Shown: piece by piece, positions 48,582-60,599 of the stretch
Position numbering within the stretch: position 1 is the first letter of the stretch
Layout: every line of letters starts with the position of its first letter
Assembly (NCBI RefSeq): GCF_963678635.1
Contig: NC_087069.1
Coordinates: 55,224,928 to 55,288,927, forward strand
DNA: 64,000 bases
DNA from: Symsagittifera roscoffensis
Lineage: Eukaryota; Xenacoelomorpha; Acoela; Convolutidae
Reading direction: 5' to 3'
Program-made: the position numbers and the translations under genes
The notes under the pieces: generated by a model
Databases searched by the model: none
What the model was told of the DNA's origin: nothing
Seen by the model: the letters and a program-made list of their open reading frames with translations, nothing else

Positions 48582-49800
48582 CTCACAATTGTTTTGCCCT
48601 CTCCGGTTGTATTCTCAAGGATGCAATTCGTGACATACGGCAAAAAATCATTCTGGTTAATGTTACTCCAATCCCTTTTTACGGCTCATTCCCATCGCTT
48701 TCTCAAAAATCTCCCATGTACACGTACTGCTGAAAACACGGCGAGAGCTACACTTCTCGTGAAAAAAAAATTGGCTCGCTGAATTGGAGTAAGATCTTTT
48801 GAATTTTTGTTTGTATTTATTTAGTCCAAATTTGCTAGAAAGACATATAAGAATTAACTCTTAGCAGGGCATTTTTTCAACGTACTTTTTGAATTGAAAA
48901 GGGTGATCTAAATACCGCTATATATAACAGTATTTTAATTGTGTTGCGTGGCATTTTCAGACATTTTTGTGTGATATCTTACTGGCTTCATTAGCGGCTC
49001 CTTTTGGAAAATCTTTTCACTTCTTTCTTATCACAATTGAATAAAGTTTTCTATTTGGTTTTTACCGCCATCTGTGTCTTCTTCGTTTCACCGTTTTCCC
49101 CCTCAATTTTATTCAAACTACAGTGATAACATTTTTACCAGGTGAAAAAAAATTGTCGAAAGAACCATGTAAACTAGCCGGTTCCTCCTCCCCCCCCCCC
49201 CCGTTGATTTGAGCCTAGAGTGGAATGCATCACTGATCACATCCTTTTTCATGGAAAGCCATTTTTATGTATTTTTCAAATTTTTGACAACAACTTCCGT
49301 CATGAATCTTTTGCTGAAAAAATTGTTTTAACTGCAACAGCTTTTGAAGATGTCCCTCTTTACTAATGATTTTAAGTACACAAAAGCTTACATCCTAATC
49401 AAATTACACAGCAATAAGAAGATTGACTAAAACAAATTTTATGGGTTTTCAATAGCCTTATCCGAAAATAGTTGTTTCAATTTCAATCACAATAATTTAC
49501 CGGTCGCTTCAAGCTGACAGAGTTTTCACCCGGTACTTCAAGTGCCCTCAGCTCTGACAGAAACCATAATCAACATCAGAAACATAAACAGCATGAAAGT
49601 TCAGTTAATTGATTTTGTCGCTGAACGAAATATCGTTCCAAAAAAATCGTTTTCCAGCCATTGAAGCACTTTTGAATCATCCATTTTTCAATGTGGCACC
49701 GTTTGGTTTCTATTTGAGCTTGAGAACTTTTTAAGCGGGGCTCAGATAAAGTATGATTGAGAGCCACCATTTTTGTGATTTTTATAAGTATTTCTCCTGC

Positions 49801-49856
49801 CAGAGATCTTATAGAGTATCTATCGAATCAGAGATCTTATAGAGTATCTATCGAAA
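49801..49856. repeat. Two 28-bp tandem repeats, copy 1
   Basis: CAGAGATCTTATAGAGTATC followed by TATCGAAT is repeated once, with a final A for T. It recurs at 52520-52575 in the second unit. Confidence 0.95.
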
Positions 49857-50902
49857 CTTTCAAAAGTAATCAATCAACATTTGATTGAGGCCTCGGAATA
49901 AAAATTGTAATTCAGTTTGATGTCCTTGAAACACACTCTGATTGGTTCAAAAAAGAGCGAATTCTCAAAGCACGATTCTAGTGATTCTGGCTTTCAGCTA
50001 ATGGGTGTAGAACCATTTTTGTTTTTCTTCGTTTGCTTCAGTTCTCCTGCAGTGTTGTTTTAGTAGCTTTTTTGGATAATCAGCATGTGTTATCCCATAA
50101 GTTTCAGTTCAAAAAATAAACTTTAGCTCGAACATGAAATAAAAAATTTGAAATACGTAAAATCTGACATAGCCAAACAGAGAACAAGAGTATATGCTTA
50201 ATGTTCAAGTAGCATCGAATGGCTCAACCATAGTCTTCTGAAAATATTTTAAAAAATCCTGAACAAAGTTGTAAAACTCAGGCATGAATTAAATAAGGGT
50301 TAATTATTTATTTTGCAATTTGAATGTATGTGATTCGTACTTGGATTAATCTAACTTGCCATTCAACTGAATTTTAAAAATTTATCAATTAGAGTATCGT
50401 TAATATTATTAAATCTATGTAGCTTTTTTTATTAGAATAGTCAGCAGTTTTTTTAGTATGATCCCATATAGCTGAGTTTTGAATGCCTTTTCGAATTGAT
50501 GCTAGTTTTATGCCAACATGTTCGAATTGATGCTAGTTTTATGCCAACTTGAAAAATTTTGAGTTTTTTCAATTTTAGCCAGCCAAACTTATGGACACTG
50601 AAACTATAGATTTAGTTTCAGTTCACTACTTCTAATATCGTCGCGCGAGTTGATTGCTGGCCTCTCTTCCCTAATGTGAAGTAAATACAAATTAAGTAAG
50701 CTAAAGCTAAGGCTGCTGGCGGCCTATCTTCCAATTGAACTCAATCCTTGTGCTGAGATGTCGGACCGTTCGTGCAAGATGGATAGATTTCTGAGGTCTT
50801 AACATTTTTTGGTTTTTACATGTTCGAATTGATGCTAGTTTTAAGCCAACACGTAAGTTTTTTTAATAATTCTAATTTTAGCCAAATCTTTGAATACTGA
50901 AA

Positions 50903-51304
50903 TTATGAATTAAGTTTCAGTAAACTATTTCTAAACCCGTCGCGCGAGTTGACTGCTGGCCTATCTTCCCTAATTAGCAGCAAATCTAAAAAAAACCCTA
51001 ATGCTGCTGGCGGCTTGTCTTCGAACTCCGAATTTTTTTTGTTTTCCTCACCCCTTGTTGTGAGATGAGGGACAGTTTGGCCGATATGGATGGATTTTAC
51101 GTCTCTACACATCATTTGACTTCTTTTCTGTGGAAAAGAATAATTACAGAGTGCATACACAAAAAAAAACTTTCGCTTCATGATTTTTATCTGAGCATAA
51201 GTGATATCGAGCAGTTTCGTCGCAAATGCCTGATTGTAATATTTCTGATATTGAGCTAAAAATATGGGTGGCAAATAATCAGAACGGTTTCCTTTCTCAG
51301 CCAT
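50903..51304 (-). CDS. Unassigned 133-codon frame, copy 2
   Basis: Identical in translation to 48180-48581. Identity is expected from the recent duplication and is not evidence of selection. Confidence 0.3.
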   Translation of the reverse strand: MAEKGNRSDYLPPIFLAQYQKYYNQAFATKLLDITYAQIKIMKRKFFFVYALCNYSFPQKRSQMMCRDVKSIHIGQTVPHLTTRGEENKKNSEFEDKPPAALGFFLDLLLIREDRPAVNSRDGFRNSLLKLNS

Positions 51305-52519
51305 CTCACAATTGTTTTGCCCTCTCCGGTTGTATTCTCAAGGATGCAATTCGTGACATACGGCAAAAAATCATTCTGGTTAATGTTACTCCAATCCCTT
51401 TTTACGGCTCATTCCCATCGCTTTCTCAAAAATCTCCCATGTACACGTACTGCTGAAAACACGGCGAGAGCTACACTTCTCGTGAAAAAAAAATTGGCTC
51501 GCTGAATTGGGGTACGATCTTTTGAATTTTTGTTTGTATTTATTTAGTCCAAATTTGCTAGAAAGACATATAAGAATTAACTCTTAGCAGGGCATTTTTT
51601 CAACGTACTTTTTGAATTGAAAAGGGTGATCTAAATACCGCTATATATAACAGTATTTTAATTGTGTTGCGTGGCATTTTCAGACATTTTTGTGTGATAT
51701 CTTACTGGCTTCATTAGCGGCTCCTTTTGGAAAATCTTTTCACTTCTTTCTTATCACAATTGAATAAAGTTTTCTATTTGGTTTTTACCGCCATCTGTGT
51801 CTTCTTCGTTTCACCGTTTTCCCCCTCAATTTTATTCAAACTACAGTGATAACATTTTTACCAGGTGAAAAAAAATTGTCGAAAGAACCATGTAAACTAG
51901 CCGGTTCCTCCTCCCCCCCCCGTTGATTTGAGCCTAGAGTGGAATGCATCACTGATCACATCCTTTTTCATGGAAAGCCATTTTTATGTATTTTTCAAAT
52001 TTTTGACAACAACTTCCGTCATGAATCTTTTGCTGAAAAAATTGTTTTAACTGCAACAGCTTTTGAAGATGTCCCTCTTTACTAATGATTTTAAGTACAC
52101 AAAAGCTTACATCCTAATCAAATTACACAGCAATAAGAAGATTGACTAAAACAAATTTTATGGGTTTTCAATAGCCTTATCCGAAAATAGTTGTTTCAAT
52201 TTCAATCACAATAATTTACCGGTCGCTTCAAGCTGACAGAGTTTTCACCCGGTACTTCAAGTGCCCTCAGCTCTGACAGAAACCATAATCAACATCAGAA
52301 ACATAAACAGCATGAAAGTTCAGTTAATTGATTTTGTCGCTGAACGAAATATCGGTCCAAAAAAATCGTTTTCCAGCCATTGAAGCACTTTTGAATCATC
52401 CATTTTTCAATGTGGCACCGTTTGGTTTCTATTTGAGCTTGAGAACTTTTTAAGCGGGGCTCAGATAAAGTATGATTGAGAGCCACCATTTTTGTGATTT
52501 TTATAAGTATTTCTCCTGC

Positions 52520-52575
52520 CAGAGATCTTATAGAGTATCTATCGAATCAGAGATCTTATAGAGTATCTATCGAAA
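52520..52575. repeat. Two 28-bp tandem repeats, copy 2
   Basis: Counterpart of 49801-49856. Confidence 0.95.
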
Positions 52576-53505
52576 CTTTCAAAAGTAATCAATCAACATT
52601 TGATTGAGGCCTCGGAATAAAAATTGTAATTCAGTTTGATGTCCTTGAAACACACTCTGATTGGTTCAAAAAAGAGCGAATTCTCAAAGCACGATTCTAG
52701 TGATTCTGGCTTTCAGCTAATGGGTGTAGAACCATTTTTGTTTTTCTTCGTTTGCTTCAGTTCTCCTGCAGTGTTGTTTTAGTAGCTTTTTTGGATAATC
52801 AGCATGTGTTATCCCATAAGTTTCAGTTCAAAAAATAAACTTTAGCTCGAACATGAAATAAAAAATTTGAAATACGTAAAATCTGACATAGCCAAACAGA
52901 GAACAAGAGTATATGCTTAATGTTCAAGTAGCATCGAATGGCTCAACCATAGTCTTCTGAAAATATTTTAAAAAATCCTGAACAAAGTTGTAAAACTCAG
53001 GCATGAATTAAATAAGGGTTAATTATTTATTTTGCAATTTGAATGTATGTGATTCGTACTTGGATTAATCTAACTTGCCATTCAACTGAATTTTAAAAAT
53101 TTATCAATTAGAGTATCGTTAATATTATTAAATCTATGTAGCTTTTTTTATTAGAATAGTCAGCAGTTTTTTTAGTATGATCCCATATAGCTGAGTTTTG
53201 AATGCCTTTTCGAATTGATGCTAGTTTTATGCCAACATGTTCGAATTGATGCTAGTTTTATGCCAACTTGAAAAATTTTGAGTTTTTTCAATTTTAGCCA
53301 GCCAAACTTATGGACACTGAAACTATAGATTTAGTTTCAGTTCACTACTTCTAATATCGTCGCGCGAGTTGATTGCTGGCCTCTCTTCCCTAATGTGCAG
53401 TAAATACAAATTAAGTAAGCTAAAGCTAAGGCTGCTGGCGGCCTATCTTCCAATTGAACTCAATCCTTGTGCTGAGATGTCGGACCGTTCGTGCAAGATG
53501 GATAG

Positions 53506-53730
53506 ATTATCCACAAAGTTCTTGTCTGTACGCCATATTTAATTTAATTCACTGGAAAAGATGAAATTAGAGAAAACATGCTTTTTCTGTCGTTTCGTGA
53601 AAACTATCTGCGCATTGGAGATATCAAGCAGTCTCTATGCAATTGTCTGACACCAAGTTTCTCGAAATTGGATAATCAAGAAGGGTAAAAAATCGGTACT
53701 ATAAATGCAGGTATTCGCTCTCTCAGCCAT
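53506..53730. repeat. Older diverged partial copy of the 2.7-kb unit
   Basis: Aligns with 48370-48560. Shared landmarks are TCTGTGGAAAAGA/CACTGGAAAAGA, ATAATTACAGAG/ATGAAATTAGAG, GATATCGAGCAGT/GATATCAAGCAGT and GTTTCCTTTCTCAGCCATCTC/TCTCAGCCATCTC. The boundary with the young unit lies exactly where the young units join, so the young units came from unequal exchange between older repeats. Confidence 0.65.
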
Positions 53731-54276
53731 CTCTTTTTGTTTTTATATTCTGCGATTATTTTTCAAGGTCACGCGTTGCAAATCGCGACGATCTTTCTTC
53801 TGATTATTGGTTATCCAACCTTTGTTTACGGTTAATTTCGTTCAATTTGTAAAACTTCTGCAATGTACAATCGTTTCGGAAATCACGTTGAGCAGTTCCT
53901 TCATTCCTTCAATCAAGTTTTTCTTGTTTTTTTGGGGGGATGCACCTTTTAATGCTTGCTATGATACCTGTGATTGTTGATTTCTAAAATCATACGCAGT
54001 TAAATTTCTTGTTTAATGTCAATAAAAAATGGAGTATTTTATGTCGGGGATAAACTATCCGGGCGGAGGTGGTTGGCCTTTATGTTCTAAGATTGGTTAT
54101 TGATATCCGGTCAGCTGGCCTAATATTAAGAATGGATACAGATTTTCAGATGGTAGCATAGTGAATTTTGAAAATGATTTGGTTGCAAAAAAATTTTTGC
54201 GCCCGATTTCTCGGATACAGCAATGTTTAAGAATTCAATTGAAAATAGATACGTTTTGAGAAGTGATATTTTTCTT

Positions 54277-54330
54277 GATGGTAAGTCTTAGAAATGGTAA
54301 GTCTTAGAAAAAAGTCTTAGAAAAAAGTCG
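54277..54330. repeat. Short tandem repeat AAGTCTTAGAAA
   Basis: ATGGTAAGTCTTAGAA occurs twice, then AAAAGTCTTAGAA and AAAAGTCG. Confidence 0.85.
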
Positions 54331-55540
54331 TACGATCACTGATGACATTGAAGTATCTAGACGAAATTTAAATTTGTTATTTCAGCGAGGCAGTGGATGT
54401 AGAAAAAAAGGTGTAGACGACAACTATGTTATATTGCAACAGCAGATGTAAGCCCCGCGGTGAGTGAGGACGCTGAAGTTTGTTAACAAATATTATGTTT
54501 GTTCAATTAAGCGAGGGATTGAACGTACGCAAAAAGTTTTTCAAACATTTATGTCAAATTTGGTACTGATTCATGCAGTGAGCGGGGACGCCGTCTACCG
54601 TAAACAAATTTTCAAACAAATAAATAAAAATCTCGATATCTCATTTTTGATACCTTGAGGTACATTTTGTTTTCCTTAGCATGAGAAATTTTAATTGTAA
54701 CACTTAGGAACTTCTTTGTTAACAGCAGAAATTTGTAAAATCATTCGCTCATTTCAAAAGCTCTTTTCCCAGTTGGATTTTTCTTTTTCGAAATTAGTTT
54801 GTACAATTATCATTTCCAATGACAGCCTTATCTCATCGTTCGTTTTCCTTGATCATCAGTTTTCTCCAATAGTCGTTAAAAGTTTACTTAGAAAAAAAAG
54901 ATTAAAAAAGTCATAATCTGTGGATCTTGAAGTTTTTTAGGGTATACAACTTTCCCTGGGTAAATTTTCCAAAAGACTACTGTGGAAGCAAATAAAAAAT
55001 GTCAGGAAATGTGAGCATTTCAAATTCATTTGTAAAAATGATCACATTTGATTTATTTCTTTTAGTTTTTATAAAACACTTTTATCCCGTTTTTCGAAAG
55101 TGCTCGTTTTGCTTGGATTTATTCACAAATTTCTGGATTTTCTCAGTGGCCTGCAGCAAATTGTACATTTCGATTTTTCATCAAGAAAACAAACAAAAAA
55201 ACGTTGTTTTACATAGACAAAATCACAGCCAAAGACGAGTATAATTGTCGCTTTTGATATACTTGTTTTGTATCATCTTCAAAACACAAAAAGTAACTGT
55301 TTTCTTTCTTATATAAATTTATCTATAAATTTCAAAATTTTAATTTCATTAATGTTGTTCAAGCTATTCTGGTAGAAGTTCAATTTTTTTTGAACAACAG
55401 CGTGAAAACGCACATTACCAGTTCATTGAAGTATTTCAAAGACGCTCTGCTACTTTTTTTAATGATCTGCAATGATCTGAATACTTGACTAATCTTGCAA
55501 TCATCACCCAAAGCTTACTGCTATCCTCGCTCGTTGCTGA

Positions 55541-55630
55541 GTTGGTGTTTTTTGACAGTTGGTGTTTTTTGACAGTTTTTTGACAGTTGAGGGACTTGAT
55601 CAGCTGAACATGATCAGCTGAACTTGAGCC
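55541..55630. repeat. Short tandem duplications
   Basis: TTGGTGTTTTTTGACAG occurs twice with a third partial TTTTTTGACAG. These are followed by two copies of GATCAGCTGAAC. Confidence 0.9.
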
Positions 55631-56280
55631 AGCACAATTGAAACTAAGTTCAAAAACTCATGCGAAGTTTGATTAATGGAAAAAATATCCATTTTGAAAA
55701 AACAATAAGATGGTTCACATCTGTAAGCAAACAATTTTCTCCATTCTACATGTAAGTAGAGATTTAAAAAAAACATAGATGACTTATTTGAAAATAGGAA
55801 CTGTATTTTTAAAAACCCATACAGCTATCTTATGCATTGTACAAAAGTGTTTAAAAACTGCTTTACAGTCTTAGTTGTAAGAATTTACCAGATTTTTTTG
55901 TTTTTGACTTATTCATTGTCTAAATATTCTGAAGAAGTACGCCTGAAAAAAATGGATAAAACGAGCATAATTACAATGAAAAACCCAAAAATAATTTTAA
56001 TTTTTTTGAAGGAATCGAACAGTTCAGAAACAAACACTTTTAACTAATGTTGCTACTCGTCAAATAAGTGTTCGATTTTCTTTCTCCCATTAAAAATTCC
56101 ATCTTTTCACATTTTTTCTAGGTCTGATTAAAAGATAGACGATACTCTATAAATTGTTGATTTATGTGCAAATTTTGAAAACGAGGTAAAAAATTAAATC
56201 GCATAAAGGTTTTGCAAAACGGCATTTTAAGTTTTTTGACTTCTAATCTGTTTTCTGCAAAATTTTCAGTTGTTCTACTC

Positions 56281-56650
56281 TAGTTAAGGCCTGAGCCATT
56301 AGTCTTTGAAATGTCGCTGTCGCAATGCAAAAGCCGAAGGGCATCTTCTTCCACTGGTACAAGTTTTGAGAGGCTTTTGTCTATGCTTGGCATTGATACG
56401 CGTTCTTTATAGTCATCGCGTTTGAAAAGCGAAACTTGGGACAGGCTCTATGTTGTCCTTCTTTCTTATTGGCCATGACAACCCCATTAGCCCAAGGTGA
56501 TTTTGAGGGTTCAATCAGGTCGTACTTGAGCTGCAATTCTATTTCTGCTCGGTACCCCTCCATTTTGTGCAGTGTCTTGCGCCTCGCTCCTTCCCTGTGG
56601 GGGCGGCACCTTCTTCTAGATCGATCTCGAGTTCGACAGAGTTACAACTA
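56281..56650 (-). pseudogene. Gypsy RT, internally deleted
   Basis: LQLKYDLIEPSKSPWANGVV with NKKEGQH following matches the RT N-terminal block ('...GVIEPS.SPWASPVV.V.KKDG'). IKNAYQ matches the block before motif A. After a TAG, YQWKKMPFGFCIATATFQRL matches motif B ('LY.W..MPFGLCNAPATFQRL'). The roughly 45 residues between, including the catalytic Asp of motif A, are missing, and the YxDD box beyond is not present. Confidence 0.8.
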
Positions 56651-56979
56651 CGAATGTCAGATTTATGTTCCCCTATATTGCCCCTTAAATACTCTGTCTC
56701 CGGTAGAACCGGCTTGTCAGACTCTAATTTATGTGACGAGGGGCGTTCCGGAAAATTTCAGCATCTCAAAAAGCCTTCATCTGTTTCAGATCTCATTGAA
56801 AACAATTTTTTGAGAGATTTCGAATCTTTGATTTTTTTAAAACGACATCTTTAAATGCGTGAGTCTGACATGCCTCTATTCGATGATTCTTCAGTCTGAG
56901 CGTTTCTTCGCTGTCAGTCATCATTGGCAAAACATAATCAAGTTTCTTTCCACTCTGGATCAAAACCGGTGTGCCCGTT

Positions 56980-57192
56980 TTATGTGAAGGAAAAGCTCCG
57001 GCCTAAAACCACTGAACTTTGACTGTTGGGGCCCGGTACCAGGCAAATTTTTCTACTATCGCTAAGATGGTTTAAATTTCTCATCCTGAAAATCGCTACT
57101 TTTGCCTGCCTAGGCTGTAATTTTATCTTTCCGTCTAAGAAAACTGGTATCTTTTTTTCATCATCATTATCCTGTTTATAGTCGTTTAACAT
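56980..57192 (-). pseudogene. Protease-RT linker of the Gypsy element
   Basis: A 70-codon frame. The acidic stretch NDDEKKIPVF is followed by QPRQAKVAIFRMRN, the beta-strand pattern seen between protease and RT in Gypsy polyproteins ('i.pr....v.v.v'). The assignment is mainly positional. Confidence 0.4.
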
Positions 57193-57423
57193 ACTTCCTC
57201 TCTGGGTTTCTTATCCTTGTCAGACAATTATTAAGGTCAATCGTCGCGTCAAAATTACGCCCCAAGATGAATTGATTTGAACTATTGAGGTTCTCTGCCA
57301 CGAGAAACCTCATCCAAAGATTCCGTCCTCCCATCTGGAGGACTGTTTTGGGAAGTTATCCCTGCCACATAGATGTCTTCGGGATTTGCGGCTGCCAGTC
57401 TTAAGTTCGTGGGTATTAGGTAC

Positions 57424-57570
57424 TCACTCATGAAACTCATCCTCCCGCATGTCTTTATCTACTACCGCTCCTGTGTCTATGAATCCTGTGACTCCTATCT
57501 TCTTCCCGTCAGTGTCTAGTAGATGTACAGCCACACCTGCTTCGTATTCAATGATTACGGCGTCTTGTTA
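57424..57570 (-). pseudogene. Gypsy aspartic protease fragment
   Basis: The frame reads VAVHLLDTDGKKIGVTGFI followed by the active site DTGA (codons at 57466-57477) and VV. The flap and the second half are lost to a TGA at 57424 and decay. Such a protease cleaves the Gag-Pol precursor. Confidence 0.75.
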
Positions 57571-57664
57571 CATCATGGCGTCATGACCAATCCTGCTGAC
57601 CTTCAATTTTTCTGGAACCTAACATATCTATCCTTTTTTATCATTGTCTGTCGTGAATTTGGTT

Positions 57665-58311
57665 TTAGTAAAAATGCCATCCGATCCACGTTGAGCTCAC
57701 TTGATTTAGTTGAAAGACCTCCACGTAGCTCCCCTGGAGTTTCATGGTCCGAGTGCCACCTGTCGTCAACAAGGCTCGCACAGCCCTCGATTCAGTGCGT
57801 TGCTCTGCTTGTCTCAGATAATCCGCATAAAAGTCCAGATGCATCATGCTGAACTCCGGAGATTCGCTCAGATTCTTATTTACCTGATAAATTGCCAACG
57901 AGAATATCGACTGTAACTTGCTGCCCTGAGGCAATATTCCAAATGTCTGCCCTGAGATCACGTTCAACCTCATGCTCAAGCTGCTCGGTGCCTTCGTTTC
58001 CTCCAATAAGGATGCTTCAAAGCCTGAGTCCTTTCATTTTCCAGACTAAGCTTGACTTTTTCTCCGATTTCTCTGGTTGCCAATTCCTGATGAACTCTGT
58101 TTAGGGCATCTCTGGCCGCTGCCTTATAGTAATTTTTAAAATCTTGAGCCGCTGTCTCGGGTTCGGTTCCGCTCGTTTCGTCCATTGCCACTTTTTTCGA
58201 TATCTTCTTGTTGTTCCTCATGTCGATCTCCCATGTAGTTAACATTAGCGTATCTTCAAATTTTTGCATCGACTTGATTGTAGATGGTTTTGAACGTTTT
58301 GGTTGCCACAT
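57665..58311 (-). pseudogene. Unassigned frames between gag and protease
   Basis: Two overlapping frames, 57976-58311 (111 codons from ATG) and 57665-58006 (113 codons), share about 30 bases. The first contains FKNYYKAAARDALNRVHQEL, helical and charged. The second contains MMHLDFYADYLRQAEQR. Neither resembles the usual zinc-knuckle/spacer. They may be an insertion into the element or an unusual Gag C-terminus split by a frameshift. Confidence 0.35.
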
Positions 58312-58323
58312 TATTTTTGAGTA

Positions 58324-58878
58324 TTAAAATTTGTGTTCCGTTTTTGCATCTTGTTTCCGTCTTGTATTTTGTGTCCCACGCGAATACGGTGGACCGCGGA
58401 ACCCACCCCGATGTCTTTGTGAGCTTTGATTATTAGTGCAGTTATTACAGCCATGTGCGTTTGTTTTGATTTTGCGACTGTGTTCAACGTCTTTTTCCCG
58501 ACGTATTGCATATTCATACGAATCTTGTGGACTTCGTGTTTGTCCCAATAATTTTTCTGCAATTTGCTCATTGTGCATGTGTGCGGTGAACATGTCTCTT
58601 ACCCACTCGTCTTCACGATCAATGCAATCAGCTCTTAAAGCTAGTTCTACTAAATCCGCGTGGAACTGTTCAAGACTCTCTGTTTTCTTTTGTTTCCTAC
58701 AAATTAATTTGCATCTTTCAAAGGCTACAACTCTGGTCGTGACGAAAATGTCTTCTAAAGTCGTCACAAGGTCTTTTGTCGTACGACGCGTTTTTCCTGA
58801 TTTTGAACGTCCCAATTCTTCCTCTGTGCTTCCGTTTTGCACATATTTTGATCTCGTAAATAGATTTTGAAGTCTCAT
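58324..58878 (-). pseudogene. Gypsy gag capsid region
   Basis: The longest recognised coding stretch of the window, 184 codons from ATG. FERCKLICRKQKKTESLEQF and FHADLVELALRADC match the Retrotrans_gag pattern 'R..F....Q..gEs...F...L..La..C'. DMFTAHMHNEQIAEKLL matches its following 'D.fv.Gi.ne.i...LL'. Then come a helical linker and a basic, Arg/Gly-rich tail with a half zinc knuckle, C-x2-C (GCNNC), lacking the His and last Cys. It is the capsid part of the particle protein. Upstream frame continuity is broken. Confidence 0.75.
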
Positions 58879-59622
58879 CTAGTGGTGGTTTAACTCTTTC
58901 TAGGTGTTGTACCCGGTGAGTACTGAAACCTCTTGTATTGCTGCTCATTTAGACCACTCCGATGGTGGTTCAGCTGACGCCTTCTTCAAAACGGGTTAAT
59001 GTTCAACGCGTTTTTTGAATATCCTGCTGGTTGCCCATGTCATTCCTCTGTGTATGAGTATCTTATTTAGTGAATCCGAATGGATTGATAAGCAAAGAGT
59101 TCCAACCGAAGCAAAATAAAACAACTATTTGAAACTGAGCTACAGCTCAAGAACAGCTCACGTCTTCTGGAGTCTATCGACCAAATAACAAAGTCTCCAG
59201 TACGGTAAGTTTAACATAAAGATGAATAACATGAATAACATATATGTACTGAGTTTATTAATCCAAGTTGGGCTCCTGGAGGCTTCAGCAATAAGTATTG
59301 GTCAGATCTCAGACGCAGCTCTTCCGACATTGGTGCATTGGTTGAAAAAGGTGTGTAATGCGTCGCTAACATTGTCCTGAATTCGTCCTACTCACACCAT
59401 CAATTAATTTGGAAGCTACTGCCCAGTTCATTCTACTGTTTGACTCGTTGGTTTGACTACGCCTTTTCAGCATTTCTAAAACATCTAGGAGCTTGTCCAT
59501 GGTCTCATATTCACGTTGCCTTTGTTTCTCGAAGCGTATCAACGCTTAATTCCCTTGCAGTCGCGAGCCAAAGCGATTCAACAGTATCTCGAATGTTTTC
59601 TCGTCAGTATTCGCTGATAGTG

Positions 59623-60580
59623 CTATTTCGTCATTAAGCAAATCAAGGATGTCCCTTCCATGTTGCTGGTGAAGGAACCGCCTTCCAGACTTTCAGTCAA
59701 AATTTCTTCTTTGTTATGCGGCTTAATGACTTCTAAACGGGCATCGATAGAACCGTCGGATTCATCCTTGTACCATCTTCGTTCGGCAATAGCAAATAAA
59801 TCCTCTGTATTTGTTTTCAATTTAACAATGGGACCGTTTAAGTCATCCTCAGACAAGTTAGCTGTGCTCCTAACTTCAAATGCTTCAGCAATTGCTATGA
59901 CCGAAAATTTACTTGTTGACTCCGAAGTTGCTCCATGTCTTCTGTTAACCGTTCCTTCTTTTGCTCGGCATCCCGCGTCATTCGTGAAAAAAAAACGGGC
60001 CAAGTGTTCATCTGTCCTCTCTTTTAAGCGCTTCTAACTTTGACTGGCCTCCTGCTTTTTGCTATGTATTTCCTCTCGCAAGCTTTCTCTCTCAATGTGA
60101 ACCGCTCTCCCTAGTTCACTCATTCTGTTGAAAATGTGTTCCTGTTGCTCATCCATCCTAATCTTGCCCCTGGTCAAGGCTTCTTCTATTCGCACCCCAT
60201 TATCGATCAATGGAGTCATTTAAGGTGGCGTCGACTTAATTATGGAAGGCAGTTTGGTGCTAGTTGACACTCGCGCCGCTCCCCTATGTTTTGCAGGTCC
60301 ATCTATTCCGCCTCCAATTCTCTCCGCGTACTGATCCAAACTGATCTGATGAGCCATCTTTCATGCTGACAGTTACCATGTATTCATGGGTTGAACTGTA
60401 GATGCTCAATTGGGATTCAAAATTATCATTTTGCTCGTTATCGTAACCCTGTTCCTGAGTGTCAATTCCGTCATCAGTTCCCGTTACCAGGTTAAACGGA
60501 AAGAAATTTCCTAAAGAGTTCTTGACTCGGTCTGATAACGTAAAAAACGTTGCCGCCTTCTCTGAAACCCCCTGCATCAA
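59623..60580 (-). pseudogene. N-terminal gag-region frames of the Gypsy element
   Basis: Three successive frames: 60284-60580 (98 codons), 60034-60219 (61 codons, charged helix with RMDEQQEHIFNRMSELG) and 59623-60003 (126 codons, acidic, with LFAIAERRWYKDESDG). Their order and spacing upstream of the capsid frame suggest the N-terminal part of the same polyprotein or a separate leading frame. No domain is recognised. The stretch 58950-59620 between them and the capsid has many stops. Confidence 0.4.
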
Positions 60581-60599
60581 GATGTGGTCAGTAGGTGAG

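Larger units (their letters stand above)
48064..50786. repeat. 2723-bp tandem unit, copy 1
   Basis: Followed head to tail by a near-identical copy. Differences seen: 13 versus 9 C in a C-run, AGTAAGATC versus GGTACGATC near 48790, CGTTCC versus CGGTCC near 49634, and TGAAGT versus TGCAGT near 50686. The unit starts inside the 117-bp monomer array. Its origin is unknown; no retroelement domain was recognised. Confidence 0.95.
50787..53505. repeat. 2719-bp tandem unit, copy 2
   Basis: Near-identical to 48064-50786; four bases shorter because of the C-run (9 instead of 13). The ends share ATT with the following older copy. Confidence 0.95.
53731..56250. other. Unassigned segment
   Basis: No gene is supported. 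Open stretches at 54464-54658, 54999-55244 and 55832-56047 are AT-rich in composition without motifs. CCCCGCGGTGAGTGAGGACGC near 54456 and CAGTGAGCGGGGACGCCG near 54578 are imperfect copies 120 bases apart. Confidence 0.35.
56281..60580 (-). mobile_element. Ty3/Gypsy retrotransposon remnant, minus strand
   Basis: Reading downwards are a gag-region N-terminal part (60580-59623), a capsid-like frame (58878-58324), unassigned frames (58311-57665), a protease fragment (57570-57424), a protease-RT linker (57192-56980) and an RT fragment (56650-56281). The order fits Gypsy elements. RNase H and integrase are missing, so the 3' part is deleted. The sequence is unrelated to the plus-strand Gypsy element at 41580-46370 and looks less decayed. 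Confidence 0.75.
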
